From Nitriliruptoraceae bacterium (GTDB lineage: Bacteria > Actinomycetota > Nitriliruptoria > Nitriliruptorales > Nitriliruptoraceae): DNA of 15,565 nt. The notes under the pieces are model-generated. The model was not told the DNA's origin. It ran no database searches and was given only the letters and a program-made list of their open reading frames with translations. The stretch is from positions 1-15,565 of the forward strand of contig SKTG01000260.1 of assembly GCA_007118045.1 (NCBI GenBank), written 5' to 3'. Shown piece by piece: positions 6,917 through 13,821 of this stretch (position 1 is its first letter; every line of letters starts with the position of its first letter). Both the position numbers and the translations under genes were made by a program.

Positions 6917-8080
6917 GTGGCCGCCGTCCCGGTCAACCCCGCCCTCGAGGGCCTCGGAGCCTACTTCACCGAGACGTTGGCCCCACCGCCACCCGGCGAG
7001 GCCTTCGACTTCTCGATCGGTGACCCGGAGGAACCCACCCCGCCGTTCGTCCGGCAGGCGCTCGTCGACGCGGTCGAGCCCGTCAGCTCCTACCCGACGG
7101 CCACGGGACGCCCTGGGCTCCGCCGGGCGGTGGCCGACTGGCTGGCCCGTCGTCACGGCGTCGAGGTCGACCCGGACCTCAACGTCCTGCCCTCGGCCGG
7201 TAGCAAGGAGGCGATCTTCCACACCCCGCTCGTGGTGGTCGATCCGGGTGGTGCGCGACGACACGTGCTCTGGGGCGCCCCGGGGTACCCGGTCTACGGC
7301 CGGGGGGCGTTGCTGGCCGGGGGGATGTCCGACCCGATCGCGCTGCGCGACGCCGAGGGGTGGCGGCTGTCGCTCTCCGAACTGGCGCCGGAACGGCTCG
7401 AGCGAGCCTGCCTCGCCTGGCTGAACTACCCGCACAACCCCACCGGTGCCACGGTCGACGTCGACTGGTTCCGGGAGCAGCTGGCCGTGGCCCGGCGGTA
7501 CGGGATCCTGCTCGCCTCCGACGAGTGCTACCAGGAGCTCTGGTTCGACGAACCCGCCCCCTCGCTGCTCGAGGCGGCGGACGGTGACCTCACCGGCCTG
7601 CTCACCTTCGTCTCCCTGTCGAAACGCTCCGGTATGACCGGCTACCGCAGCGGCGCCATCATCGGCGACCCGGCGCTGATCGGCCGCCTGCGGGCATTGC
7701 GGCCGAACCTCGGCACGGCCAGTCCCACGTTCGTGCAGGCGGCGGCGACGGCGGCCTGGCAGGATCAGTCACACGTCGACCGACGACGCGAGGTGTTCCG
7801 CGCGAAACGGCGGGTCGTGCTGCCGTTCCTCACCGACGCCGGCCTGCAGGTCTCGGGTTCGGCGGCGACGTTCTACGTCTGGTTCCGCGCCCCCGGTGAC
7901 GACGACCTCGCCTACGCGAACGCGCTGCGTGCGATCGGGATCGTCGTCTCCCCCGGACGCTCGTTCGGGCCAGGTGGCGAGGGATGGCTGCGGCTCGCAC
8001 TCGTGCCCTCGGTGGACCGGTGCCGACGGGCGGTCGCCGTCTGGCGCGACGCCGTCGACGCGGGCCGGCTACCGGGCTGA
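6917..8080 (+). CDS. dapC: N-succinyldiaminopimelate aminotransferase DapC, 387 aa
   Basis: A fold-type I PLP aminotransferase of the actinobacterial DapC group, which makes N-succinyl-L,L-diaminopimelate from N-succinyl-2-amino-6-oxopimelate with glutamate. Seen in order: FSIGDPEEPTPPF (32-44), SYPTATGRPGLR (58-69), NYPHNPTG (170-177), SDECY (201-205, PLP-pyridine Asp202 and Tyr205), SLSKRSGMTGYRSG (233-246) with the Schiff-base Lys236, and WLRLALVP (357-364) with the carboxylate-binding Arg359. GGAGG (6907-6911) lies 5 nt before the GTG at 6917; upstream GTGs at 6770 and 6911 are possible but lack good spacing. dapD and dapE about 2 kb downstream support lysine/DAP synthesis over other class-I aminotransferase roles. 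It converges on popT. Confidence 0.9.
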   Translation: MAAVPVNPALEGLGAYFTETLAPPPPGEAFDFSIGDPEEPTPPFVRQALVDAVEPVSSYPTATGRPGLRRAVADWLARRHGVEVDPDLNVLPSAGSKEAIFHTPLVVVDPGGARRHVLWGAPGYPVYGRGALLAGGMSDPIALRDAEGWRLSLSELAPERLERACLAWLNYPHNPTGATVDVDWFREQLAVARRYGILLASDECYQELWFDEPAPSLLEAADGDLTGLLTFVSLSKRSGMTGYRSGAIIGDPALIGRLRALRPNLGTASPTFVQAAATAAWQDQSHVDRRREVFRAKRRVVLPFLTDAGLQVSGSAATFYVWFRAPGDDDLAYANALRAIGIVVSPGRSFGPGGEGWLRLALVPSVDRCRRAVAVWRDAVDAGRLPG

Positions 8081-8167
8081 CAGCACCGCCGAGCGCCTCG
8101 GGCCGATCCGAGATGGCCTCGCGTCGTCCGGCACCGGCGCGGCCGGCGGCGGTCCGGTCGGCTCTGC

Positions 8168-9265
8168 TCAGCTCGGCGGGGGTGCCTGGGCGCGGTCCAC
8201 GCGCCGCTGGATCGCCGTGCTGGCCAGGCCGAACATCCATACCACGGCGAAGGCGGCGAGGACCAGCGCCATGACGAGGAACGCCTCCGCGCCCTGCGGT
8301 GCCCCGAGCTCGGTGTTGCCGAAGGTGCCGTCCGCAGGCCACGGCCACAGGACGCGGACGCTGCCGACCATCAGCCCGATCAGGACGGCGAGCACGACGT
8401 CGTGGGCGTGCGCGAGCAGCCAGTTCAGGAGGGTGGAGAAGGACGCGAGGCCGAGGACGCAGCCGACCGCCACCAGGCTGATGGAGATCAGGTCGCGTTC
8501 GGCGAAGGCGCCGATCACCGCGCCGTAGAGCCCGATGATCAGCAGCAGGAACGAGCCGGAGACGCCCGGGAGGATCCACGCGCAGACCGCGATGGCGCCT
8601 CCGACCAACAGCAACAGGCCCGTCGGTTCCTCGATCATCCCGGGGCTCCACCCCAACACGACGAAGAACGTCGCGGCCGAGGCGACCCCGACCAGCACGT
8701 GCCAGGCGGTGGCGGCCCGCAACTGCCGGGACGCCACCAGCGCCGCGCCGAGCACGAGGCCGAGGAAGACGGCCTGCATCTCCAGAGGACGCTCGTCCAG
8801 CAGCGCCTCCAGCGGACCGGCCAGGGTCAGGATCGCGGTCAGCATGCCGATGAGCAGCAGCACCACGAACGGCCACTCGATCGCCAGGAACGCCCTCCAC
8901 GCGTCCGCCGGTCGGGCCCGGACCAGCAACGAGAGCGTGCGCGCGCCCTGACGGATGCTGGCGATCAGCCGCTCGTAGATGCCCACCACGAGCGCGACGG
9001 TCCCCCCGGAGAAGCCCGGCACGACCTCGGCGACGCCCATCGCCGCACCGGCGATCGCGGTCCCGCCCAGCGCCCAGGGGCTCCGCAGCGGTTCGACGGC
9101 CTCCAGCGGCCGCTCGGTGACGACCTCCTCGAGCGGTGCGCCGTCCGCGTCCTCGCCGAGGAGGGGCAACGCCTGCTCGCCGTCCGCGACGGACGGCTCG
9201 GGCGTGGTGGCAGGCTCCTCGGACCGTCCGACGTCGGACGGTCGTCGAGCAGGTCGATCGTTCAA
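8168..9265 (-). CDS. popT: DUF368 family polytopic membrane protein (PopT-type undecaprenyl-phosphate translocase), 365 aa
   Basis: The protein has about 60 acidic, Pro-rich cytosolic residues followed by roughly eight or more hydrophobic segments. It carries the internally repeated DUF368 signature: GAAMGVAEVVPGFSGGTVAL (73-92) and ILPGVSGSFLLLIIGLY (231-247). DUF368 proteins (PopT) are known to recycle the lipid carrier undecaprenyl phosphate across the cytoplasmic membrane; the same role here is inferred. The TTG at 9265 is chosen because GGGAG lies about 6 nt upstream and no better in-frame ATG or GTG precedes the first membrane segment. The start is only 25 nt after the stop of the GDPD gene, so the two are probably one operon; a weak TAGCGT -10 overlaps that stop. 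The N-terminal extension contains a 22-bp palindrome. Confidence 0.87.
   Translation of the reverse strand: MNDRPARRPSDVGRSEEPATTPEPSVADGEQALPLLGEDADGAPLEEVVTERPLEAVEPLRSPWALGGTAIAGAAMGVAEVVPGFSGGTVALVVGIYERLIASIRQGARTLSLLVRARPADAWRAFLAIEWPFVVLLLIGMLTAILTLAGPLEALLDERPLEMQAVFLGLVLGAALVASRQLRAATAWHVLVGVASAATFFVVLGWSPGMIEEPTGLLLLVGGAIAVCAWILPGVSGSFLLLIIGLYGAVIGAFAERDLISISLVAVGCVLGLASFSTLLNWLLAHAHDVVLAVLIGLMVGSVRVLWPWPADGTFGNTELGAPQGAEAFLVMALVLAAFAVVWMFGLASTAIQRRVDRAQAPPPS
9222..9243. repeat. 22-bp perfect palindrome within popT codons 8-15
   Basis: GACCGTCCGAC is followed directly by its reverse complement, with no loop. It lies 22 nt inside popT from the TTG start. A smaller dyad, CGTCCG-CGA-CGGACG, follows at 9181-9195. 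It may fold in the mRNA near the start codon or act as a DNA site; it may also be chance in Arg/Asp/Ser codons. Confidence 0.55.
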
Positions 9266-9290
9266 CGCGAGCTCCCGGACCGTGCGAACG

Positions 9291-10106
9291 CTACCGCAGC
9301 TCCTGAGCGCCCCCCTGCTCCCGCTCCCTCCGCTCGAGCAGGACGCGGCGAAGCGTCGCCGTCCGGTCGGTGACCAGACCGTCCACTCCCAGATCGAGCA
9401 GGCGGCGCATCTGTTCGGTCTCGTTGATCGTCCACACGTGGACGGGCAGACCGAGACGGCGGGCCGTTCGCAGGAACGGTCCGTCGATCACCGGCCAGCG
9501 ACCCCAGCGCACCGGCACCTGGAGGCAGTCGGCACGCAGGGGGACGGCCGGCGTCAGCGGCCCGGCGAGCGAGAGCAGCCGCACCAGACGCACCTCCCGC
9601 GGCCCGGCCGCGGTGAGCAGCGCCGGCCCGACGGCTCGACGGACCCCGGACAGGCGGGCATCGTCGAACGACCCGACGCAGCACCGCGCGAGCAGGCCGG
9701 GGTCCCGGACGACGTGCCGGACGAAGGGGGCGACGACGCGGTCGTCCTTGAGGTCGAGGTTCCAGGAGACGTGGGGGAAGCTCGTGAGCAGCTCGTCGAA
9801 CCGCGGGATCGGGTCCCGCCCGGCCACCCGGACGCGGGCCAGCTCGGCGGCCGTGGTCGCTGCGATCGGCCCCCGATGGTCCGTGGCCCGATCCAGCGTC
9901 TCGTCATGGAAGGCGACCAGGACCCCGTCCCGGGTCGCGTGGAGATCGGTCTCCAGGTGACGGAACCCCTGGTCGACCGCAGCCTGGAAGGCGGCCATGG
10001 TGTTCTCGCGCCCTCCACCGATGTCCCCACCCCGATGCGCGACGGCCAGCGGTCCCGGACCCGCCAGGAACGGGTGGTCGCGCGGCCGCCGCCCCGACCT
10101 CGGCAT
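9291..10106 (-). CDS. Glycerophosphodiester phosphodiesterase family protein, 271 aa
   Basis: A GDPD-family TIM-barrel phosphodiesterase, which hydrolyses glycerophosphodiesters to glycerol 3-phosphate and an alcohol with a divalent metal. Visible motifs are AHRGG (23-27, catalytic His24), ENTMAAF (34-40), HLETDLHATRDG (50-61, metal ligands Glu52 and Asp54), AFHDETL (65-71, catalytic His67), NLDLK (116-120, the third acidic ligand as Asp118 where Glu is usual), VHVWTIN (222-228) and GVDGLVTD (240-247). There is no signal peptide, so it is cytoplasmic. GGAGGG lies 5 nt before the ATG at 10106. It is the first gene of a likely two-gene unit with popT, which suggests a role in lipid-head-group or envelope-polymer turnover, but the substrate is unknown. 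It is divergent from dapD. Confidence 0.9.
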   Translation of the reverse strand: MPRSGRRPRDHPFLAGPGPLAVAHRGGDIGGGRENTMAAFQAAVDQGFRHLETDLHATRDGVLVAFHDETLDRATDHRGPIAATTAAELARVRVAGRDPIPRFDELLTSFPHVSWNLDLKDDRVVAPFVRHVVRDPGLLARCCVGSFDDARLSGVRRAVGPALLTAAGPREVRLVRLLSLAGPLTPAVPLRADCLQVPVRWGRWPVIDGPFLRTARRLGLPVHVWTINETEQMRRLLDLGVDGLVTDRTATLRRVLLERREREQGGAQELR

Positions 10107-10176
10107 CGACGCCCTCCGACGTGGCCCGCGTCACCGACCGCCGGTCACGCCCTCCGGGACCAGTCTGGCAGCTGGG

Positions 10177-10182
10177 TAGGCT
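10177..10182 (+). promoter_or_regulatory. Candidate -10 element of dapD
   Basis: TAGGCT matches the -10 type seen before serB. Transcription would begin near 10189, giving a leader of about 60 nt. The matching -35 region is weak. Confidence 0.4.
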
Positions 10183-10192
10183 GCGCCGCACC

Positions 10193-10213
10193 TCGGCGGC
10201 GTCGCGCCGCCGA
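10193..10213 (+). other. Leader hairpin upstream of dapD
   Basis: TCGGCGGC and GCCGCCGA form a perfect 8-bp stem with a GTCGC loop. It sits at the 5' end of the predicted dapD leader, 36 nt before the ATG. It may stabilise the message or control translation. It is too small for a lysine riboswitch. Confidence 0.45.
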
Positions 10214-10249
10214 TCAGCCCCGCCTCTCGAGCCCGCCGTGGACCAGACC

Positions 10250-11302
10250 ATGACCCAGTTCGCCGCGATCGGCATCGGCCTCGCGACCCGCACGGTCGAT
10301 GCCGACAAGACCCTCGACACGTGGTTCCCCGTCGTGGCGGCCGGAGGCGACGTCGGCGCCGCCGTGGCGCTCGCCGAAGCACTGGGCCACCGCAGTGGCA
10401 CGGCCACCCACGAGCTCGACGCGAGCGTGCTCGATCGTGCCGAGCTGCGTGCCGACGACCCCGTCGCCGCGGCGGTCGCCGGCGTCACCTCGGACGCGGT
10501 CACCGCCGCCTCGACCCGGACCCGCAAGGTCCCCGTGGTCACGTTCATCGAGGACCTCGGGGCCGCGCCCGTCGACGCGACGGACGTCTACCTGAGGCTG
10601 CACCTGCTCTCGCACCGGATCGTGCAGCCCCACGGCGCCAACCTCGACGGCGCGTTCGGGCAGCTCAGCAACGTCGTGTGGACCGACGCGGGTCCGTGCG
10701 ATCCGGAGGACTTCGAACGCCTGAGGCTGGGACTGATCTCGTCCGGCCGGCAGGTGCGGGTGACCAGCATCGACAAGTTCCCCCGGATGAGCGACTACGT
10801 CGTGCCGACCGGCGTCCGTATCGCGGACGCCGACCGCGTCCGGCTCGGCGCGCACCTGGCCCCCGGTACGACCGTGATGCACGAGGGCTTCGTGAACTTC
10901 AACGCGGGCACCCTCGGGGCCTCGATGGTCGAGGGCCGCATCTCCGCGGGTGTCGTCGTCGGTGACGGTTCCGACGTCGGGGGCGGGGCGTCCATCATGG
11001 GCACCCTCTCGGGCGGCGGCTCCGAGGTCATCCGCATCGGAGAGAACTGCCTGGTGGGCGCGAACGCCGGACTCGGCATCTCGCTCGGCGACCGTTGCGT
11101 GGTCGAGGCGGGGCTCTACCTCACCGCCGGCACCAAGGTGACCCTTCCGGACGAGCGTGTCGTCAAGGCGTCGGAGCTCTCCGGCGGCGACGACCTGCTG
11201 TTCCGTCGCGATTCGCAGACGGGGCGGGTCGTCGCCCTGCCCCGCGAGGGCGCTGCCGGCGACTGGGGCGGCCTCAACGCCGCGCTGCACGCGAACGACT
11301 GA
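10250..11302 (+). CDS. dapD: 2,3,4,5-tetrahydropyridine-2,6-dicarboxylate N-succinyltransferase DapD (actinobacterial type), 350 aa
   Basis: Transfers succinyl from succinyl-CoA to tetrahydrodipicolinate, the committing step of the succinylase branch of lysine/meso-DAP synthesis. The sequence matches the actinobacterial DapD form (as in M. tuberculosis): an N-terminal alpha/beta domain (about 1-180) and a left-handed beta-helix of hexapeptide-like repeats (about 185-300). The diagnostic MHEGFVNFNAGTLGASMVEGR region begins at 210, with the conserved active-site Glu212. GENCLVGANAGLGISLGD (264-281) closes the helix. At 350 aa it is somewhat longer than mycobacterial homologues, mainly at the C-terminus. 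The start is uncertain: no strong ribosome binding site precedes the ATG at 10250, and an in-frame GTG at 10238 would add four residues. dapE follows at once. Confidence 0.94.
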   Translation: MTQFAAIGIGLATRTVDADKTLDTWFPVVAAGGDVGAAVALAEALGHRSGTATHELDASVLDRAELRADDPVAAAVAGVTSDAVTAASTRTRKVPVVTFIEDLGAAPVDATDVYLRLHLLSHRIVQPHGANLDGAFGQLSNVVWTDAGPCDPEDFERLRLGLISSGRQVRVTSIDKFPRMSDYVVPTGVRIADADRVRLGAHLAPGTTVMHEGFVNFNAGTLGASMVEGRISAGVVVGDGSDVGGGASIMGTLSGGGSEVIRIGENCLVGANAGLGISLGDRCVVEAGLYLTAGTKVTLPDERVVKASELSGGDDLLFRRDSQTGRVVALPREGAAGDWGGLNAALHAND

Positions 11303-11333
11303 GCACGTGAGCCCGACCGAGGACGAGGCCTCC

Positions 11334-12482
11334 GTGTCCCTGAGCGACGAGCTGGTGACGAGGCTGCTCGAGCACTGCGGGCACGTCTGCGTCACCGGTG
11401 AGGAGGGACCGATCGCCGACGCCACGGCCGACCGGTACCGCCAGCTCGGCGAACCGGTCGAGAGGATCGGCCACAGCCTGGTCATCGGTGGGCCCGCACG
11501 GGACACGGCACGGCCGGTGGTGCTCCTGGTGGGCCACCTCGACGTCGTGCCGCCGACCGAGGACGACCGCGAGCCCAGGCTCGCCACGCACGCGGATCGG
11601 CGGGTCGTGATCGGTCGCGGCGCATCCGACATGAAGGCCGGCAACGTGATCGCCATGCGGGCCTTCGAGGACGAGCAGCTGCGCCGGGACTCGCCCTACG
11701 AACTGGTCCTGGTGCTCTACGCCGGCGAGGAGGGTGCGGCGGACTCGAACGAGCTGCGCGACGTCCTCGCTGCCGTGCCGTGGCTGCGTGAGGCCGCTCT
11801 GGCGGTCGTGCTCGAACCCACCGACGGCCAGGTGCAGCTGGGCTGCCTCGGGGGGCTCCACGCCGTGCTGACCTTCCGGGGCCAGCAGGCGCACTCGGCG
11901 CGCCCCTGGCACGGCCGCAACGCGTTGACCCAGGCGGGCCCACTGCTGACCGAGCTCGATCGTGACCACGTGGCCGCCGTCGAGGTCGACGGCATCACCT
12001 ACCACGATGTCTGGTCGGCGACGCAGGCCTGGACGCCGGGCCTCGGGCCCGACGCGGCCCCGACCACCGCACCGGTGCGCAACATCGTGCCGGGTGAGTT
12101 CATGGTGAACCTCAACCTGCGGTTCGCGCCCTCGCGCGACCTCGACGACGCGGAGGCCGAGCTGCGCGCGTGGGTCGGCGACCGGGCCGAGGTGACCGTC
12201 GTGGACCGGGTTCCCGGCGCCCCGCCCCGCCTGCAGGATCCGGTGGTACGCGCCTTCGTCGACGCGATCGGTGCCGAGGTGGCGGCGAAGCAGGCCTGGA
12301 CCGACGTCGCCCGCTTCGCGGAGATCGGCGTGCCAGCTCTCAACTACGGCCCCGGCCTGACCGCGCAGGCACACCAGCGCGGTGAGTTCGTCCCCGTCGA
12401 CGCCCTGGTGGACGCCGACCGCCGCCTCCGTCGGTTCCTGACGGGACGGGGTGACGACCAGCGCCTCGGGACCCCGGCGTGA
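11334..12482 (+). CDS. dapE: Succinyl-diaminopimelate desuccinylase DapE, 382 aa
   Basis: An M20-family zinc amidohydrolase that removes succinate from N-succinyl-L,L-DAP. The full di-zinc set is visible: GHLDVV (67-72, ligand His68 and Asp70), GASDMKAG (96-103, bridging Asp99), GEEG (131-134, general base Glu132 and ligand Glu133), EPTD (161-164, Glu161) and AQAHQRGEF (344-352, ligand His347). TGEEGPIAD (21-29) is the usual N-terminal segment, and the dimerisation domain spans about 175-290. The GTG at 11334 has GAGG five nt upstream and gives the usual N-terminus; an in-frame GTG at 11307, 4 nt after the dapD stop, would add nine residues and is a real alternative. dapD-dapE and the overlapping ComB-like gene probably form one operon. 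Confidence 0.93.
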   Translation: MSLSDELVTRLLEHCGHVCVTGEEGPIADATADRYRQLGEPVERIGHSLVIGGPARDTARPVVLLVGHLDVVPPTEDDREPRLATHADRRVVIGRGASDMKAGNVIAMRAFEDEQLRRDSPYELVLVLYAGEEGAADSNELRDVLAAVPWLREAALAVVLEPTDGQVQLGCLGGLHAVLTFRGQQAHSARPWHGRNALTQAGPLLTELDRDHVAAVEVDGITYHDVWSATQAWTPGLGPDAAPTTAPVRNIVPGEFMVNLNLRFAPSRDLDDAEAELRAWVGDRAEVTVVDRVPGAPPRLQDPVVRAFVDAIGAEVAAKQAWTDVARFAEIGVPALNYGPGLTAQAHQRGEFVPVDALVDADRRLRRFLTGRGDDQRLGTPA

Positions 12483-13168
12483 CCGCCATCCGCTACGTCG
12501 ATCTGGCCGATGCACGACCCGACGAGGCCGTGGTCGTGATCGACGTGCTGCGGGCCTTCACGGTCGAACCGTGGTTGTTCCATCGGGGGGCCGCGCGTCT
12601 GTTGGCCGTCGACACGCTGGATGGCGCCGTCGCGCTGCGCGACGAATACCTCCCCCACGCCCTGCTGGCGGGCGAACAGGGGGGTGCGCCCGTGGCGGGG
12701 TTCGACCTGGGCAACTCGCCGTCGGAGGTGGCCGGTCAGGACCTGACGGACGCCACCGTGGTGCACCGCACGTCCGCCGGGACGCAGGGTCTGGCCCGCA
12801 CGATCGGCAGCGGTCTGGTGCTCGCTGCGTCGTTCGTCACGGCCGCAGCGACGGCCAGGCGGTTGCGGTCGGCGGCGCCGGCTCGCATCAGCTTCGTCAT
12901 CACCGGCGCGTCGCTCGGACGCGACGGTGACGAGGACCTGGCAGCCGCTGAGCTGATCGCCGCGAGGGTGCTCGGGCACGATCCCGATCCGGTGCCGTTC
13001 CTGGACCGGGTACCGGTCTCCGACGCCGGGCGGTACTTCGGTCCGGGCGGTCCCGACTGGGCGCCGGAGGCCGACCTGCGGCTCAGCCTCGAGGTCGACC
13101 GGTTCGACCACACGCTCGTCGCCACACCCTCGAAGGAGCTCGACGCCGTGGAGATCGCCCTCGGTTGA
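12479..13168 (+). CDS. ComB-like protein (2-phosphosulfolactate phosphatase family), 229 aa
   Basis: Matches the ComB family of Mg-dependent phosphatases, named for removing phosphate from 2-phosphosulfolactate in coenzyme M synthesis. Landmarks: VVIDVLRAFT (19-28), GEQGGAPVAGFDLGNSPSE (65-83), TSAGTQG (98-104), AASFVTAAATA (116-126), a GxDGDEDLAAAE acidic helix start (148-158), and DRFDHTLVAT near the C-terminus. Many bacteria without coenzyme M carry this family, so the true substrate is open. The GTG at 12479 overlaps the dapE stop as GTGA, which implies translational coupling with dapE; the own ribosome binding site is weak. No ComA, ComC or other sulfolactate gene is in the window. The coupling suggests a steady housekeeping role, possibly clearing a phosphorylated side product, but this is inference. 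Confidence 0.83.
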   Translation: MTAIRYVDLADARPDEAVVVIDVLRAFTVEPWLFHRGAARLLAVDTLDGAVALRDEYLPHALLAGEQGGAPVAGFDLGNSPSEVAGQDLTDATVVHRTSAGTQGLARTIGSGLVLAASFVTAAATARRLRSAAPARISFVITGASLGRDGDEDLAAAELIAARVLGHDPDPVPFLDRVPVSDAGRYFGPGGPDWAPEADLRLSLEVDRFDHTLVATPSKELDAVEIALG

Positions 13169-13186
13169 ACCGGGGAGGCGACACCC

Positions 13187-13216
13187 TTGACCTCACCCGC
13201 GGGTGGCGGCGACACT
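13187..13216 (+). promoter_or_regulatory. Candidate promoter with a 12-bp palindrome upstream of the USP-like gene
   Basis: TTGACC (13187-13192), 18 nt and GACACT (13211-13216) form a plausible promoter ending just before the ribosome binding site. The spacer contains a perfect 12-bp palindrome, CACCCGCGGGTG (13194-13205), which could be an operator. Confidence 0.42.
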
Positions 13217-13238
13217 CGCGGAGCGAGGAGGGTCCACC

Positions 13239-13745
13239 ATGGGTCAACGCTTGGTCGTCGCCAACCAGACCCTGGGAGGCGCGGAGCTCGACCGCACGAT
13301 CTCGGACCGCATCGGGCAGGGCCACGACGACTTCTACGTGCTCGTGCCGACCACCGCCCCGAAGCACGAGGCCGCGGACTCGCTGCAGGGCTTCCCCCTC
13401 GATGGGCTCACACTCTCGCAGATCGACGAGATGCGCAGGCTGATGGAGGAGCGGGACCGGCAGTACGAGGAGGCTCTCACGGAGGCGCAACGACGGGCCG
13501 AGCAGCGGCTGGTGCTGATGCTCGACCGCATCCGTTCGCTGGGTGGGACGGCCGACGGCGAGGTCGGTGACGAGGACCCGGCAGCTGCGGTCGAGCACGT
13601 CCTGGACGGTCGCGACTTCGACGAGATCATCATCTCCACGCTGCCGGCAACGAGCTCACGGTGGCTGAAGATGGACCTGCCGAGCAAGGTCGGCCGGATG
13701 ACCGACCTCCCGGTCACCACGATCGAAGCGCACGCCGAGGGGTGA
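13239..13745 (+). CDS. USP-like actinobacterial protein of unknown function, 168 aa
   Basis: The sequence RLVVANQTLGGAELDRTI at the N-terminus, FYVLVPTT (32-39) and the later GDEDPAAAVEHVL (110-122) and DEIIISTLPATSSRWLKMDLPSKV (128-151) resemble a universal-stress-protein-like alpha/beta fold common in actinobacteria, in which the GDxxP and STLP segments line a nucleotide or ligand pocket. Between strands 2 and 3 lies a charged, probably coiled helix (about 58-100, rich in Glu/Arg). Function is unknown. GAGGAGG (13225-13231) lies 7 nt before the ATG at 13239 and fixes the start; an upstream in-frame start adds 12 residues. It follows the ComB-like gene by 70 bp with its own probable promoter. 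There is no signal peptide or membrane segment. Confidence 0.82.
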   Translation: MGQRLVVANQTLGGAELDRTISDRIGQGHDDFYVLVPTTAPKHEAADSLQGFPLDGLTLSQIDEMRRLMEERDRQYEEALTEAQRRAEQRLVLMLDRIRSLGGTADGEVGDEDPAAAVEHVLDGRDFDEIIISTLPATSSRWLKMDLPSKVGRMTDLPVTTIEAHAEG

Positions 13746-13764
13746 CGGGCGGTCTCCGCGGGGT

Positions 13765-13778
13765 GTCGGTGTACCGAC
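13765..13778. repeat. Inverted repeat in the tenA upstream region
   Basis: GTCGGT-GT-ACCGAC, a perfect 6-bp dyad with a 2-nt centre, lies between the USP-like gene and tenA and overlaps where the tenA -35 would be. It may be an operator or a short hairpin ending the upstream message. Confidence 0.35.
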
Positions 13779-13788
13779 GCCGTATCGC

Positions 13789-13816
13789 TAGCCTTCCGAA
13801 CCCGCCGTCTCAGGAG
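13789..13816 (+). promoter_or_regulatory. Candidate tenA -10 element and ribosome binding site
   Basis: TAGCCT (13789-13794) fits the TAnnnT -10 pattern used elsewhere in the window. Its TAG is also the in-frame stop that bounds the tenA reading frame. AGGAG (13812-13816) is a good Shine-Dalgarno sequence and lies 5 nt before the ATC at 13822. The -35 is weak. Confidence 0.45.
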
Positions 13817-13821
13817 CCATC

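Noticed and set aside
6716..7435. A 240-residue N-terminal extension of tyrA, open upstream on the minus strand.
   Set aside because: It is antisense to dapC, whose motifs are complete, and the Rossmann glycine loop of TyrA sits at the usual distance from the GTG at 6715, which has its own ribosome binding site.
8097..8112. CTCGG-N6-CCGAG as a bidirectional terminator between dapC and popT.
   Set aside because: The 5-bp stem has no T-tract and is within what chance gives in such GC-rich sequence.
10183..10249. A lysine riboswitch in the dapD leader.
   Set aside because: The leader is only about 60 nt with a single small hairpin; a lysine riboswitch needs a far larger multi-helix structure.
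10214..12515. Long minus-strand open frames opposite dapD, dapE and the ComB-like gene.
   Set aside because: The plus-strand genes have complete active-site sets; the minus-strand translations are composition-biased mirrors.
13746..13821. A TPP riboswitch upstream of tenA.
   Set aside because: The 76-bp gap is too short and lacks the conserved TPP-aptamer core; only a small GTCGGT/ACCGAC dyad is present.
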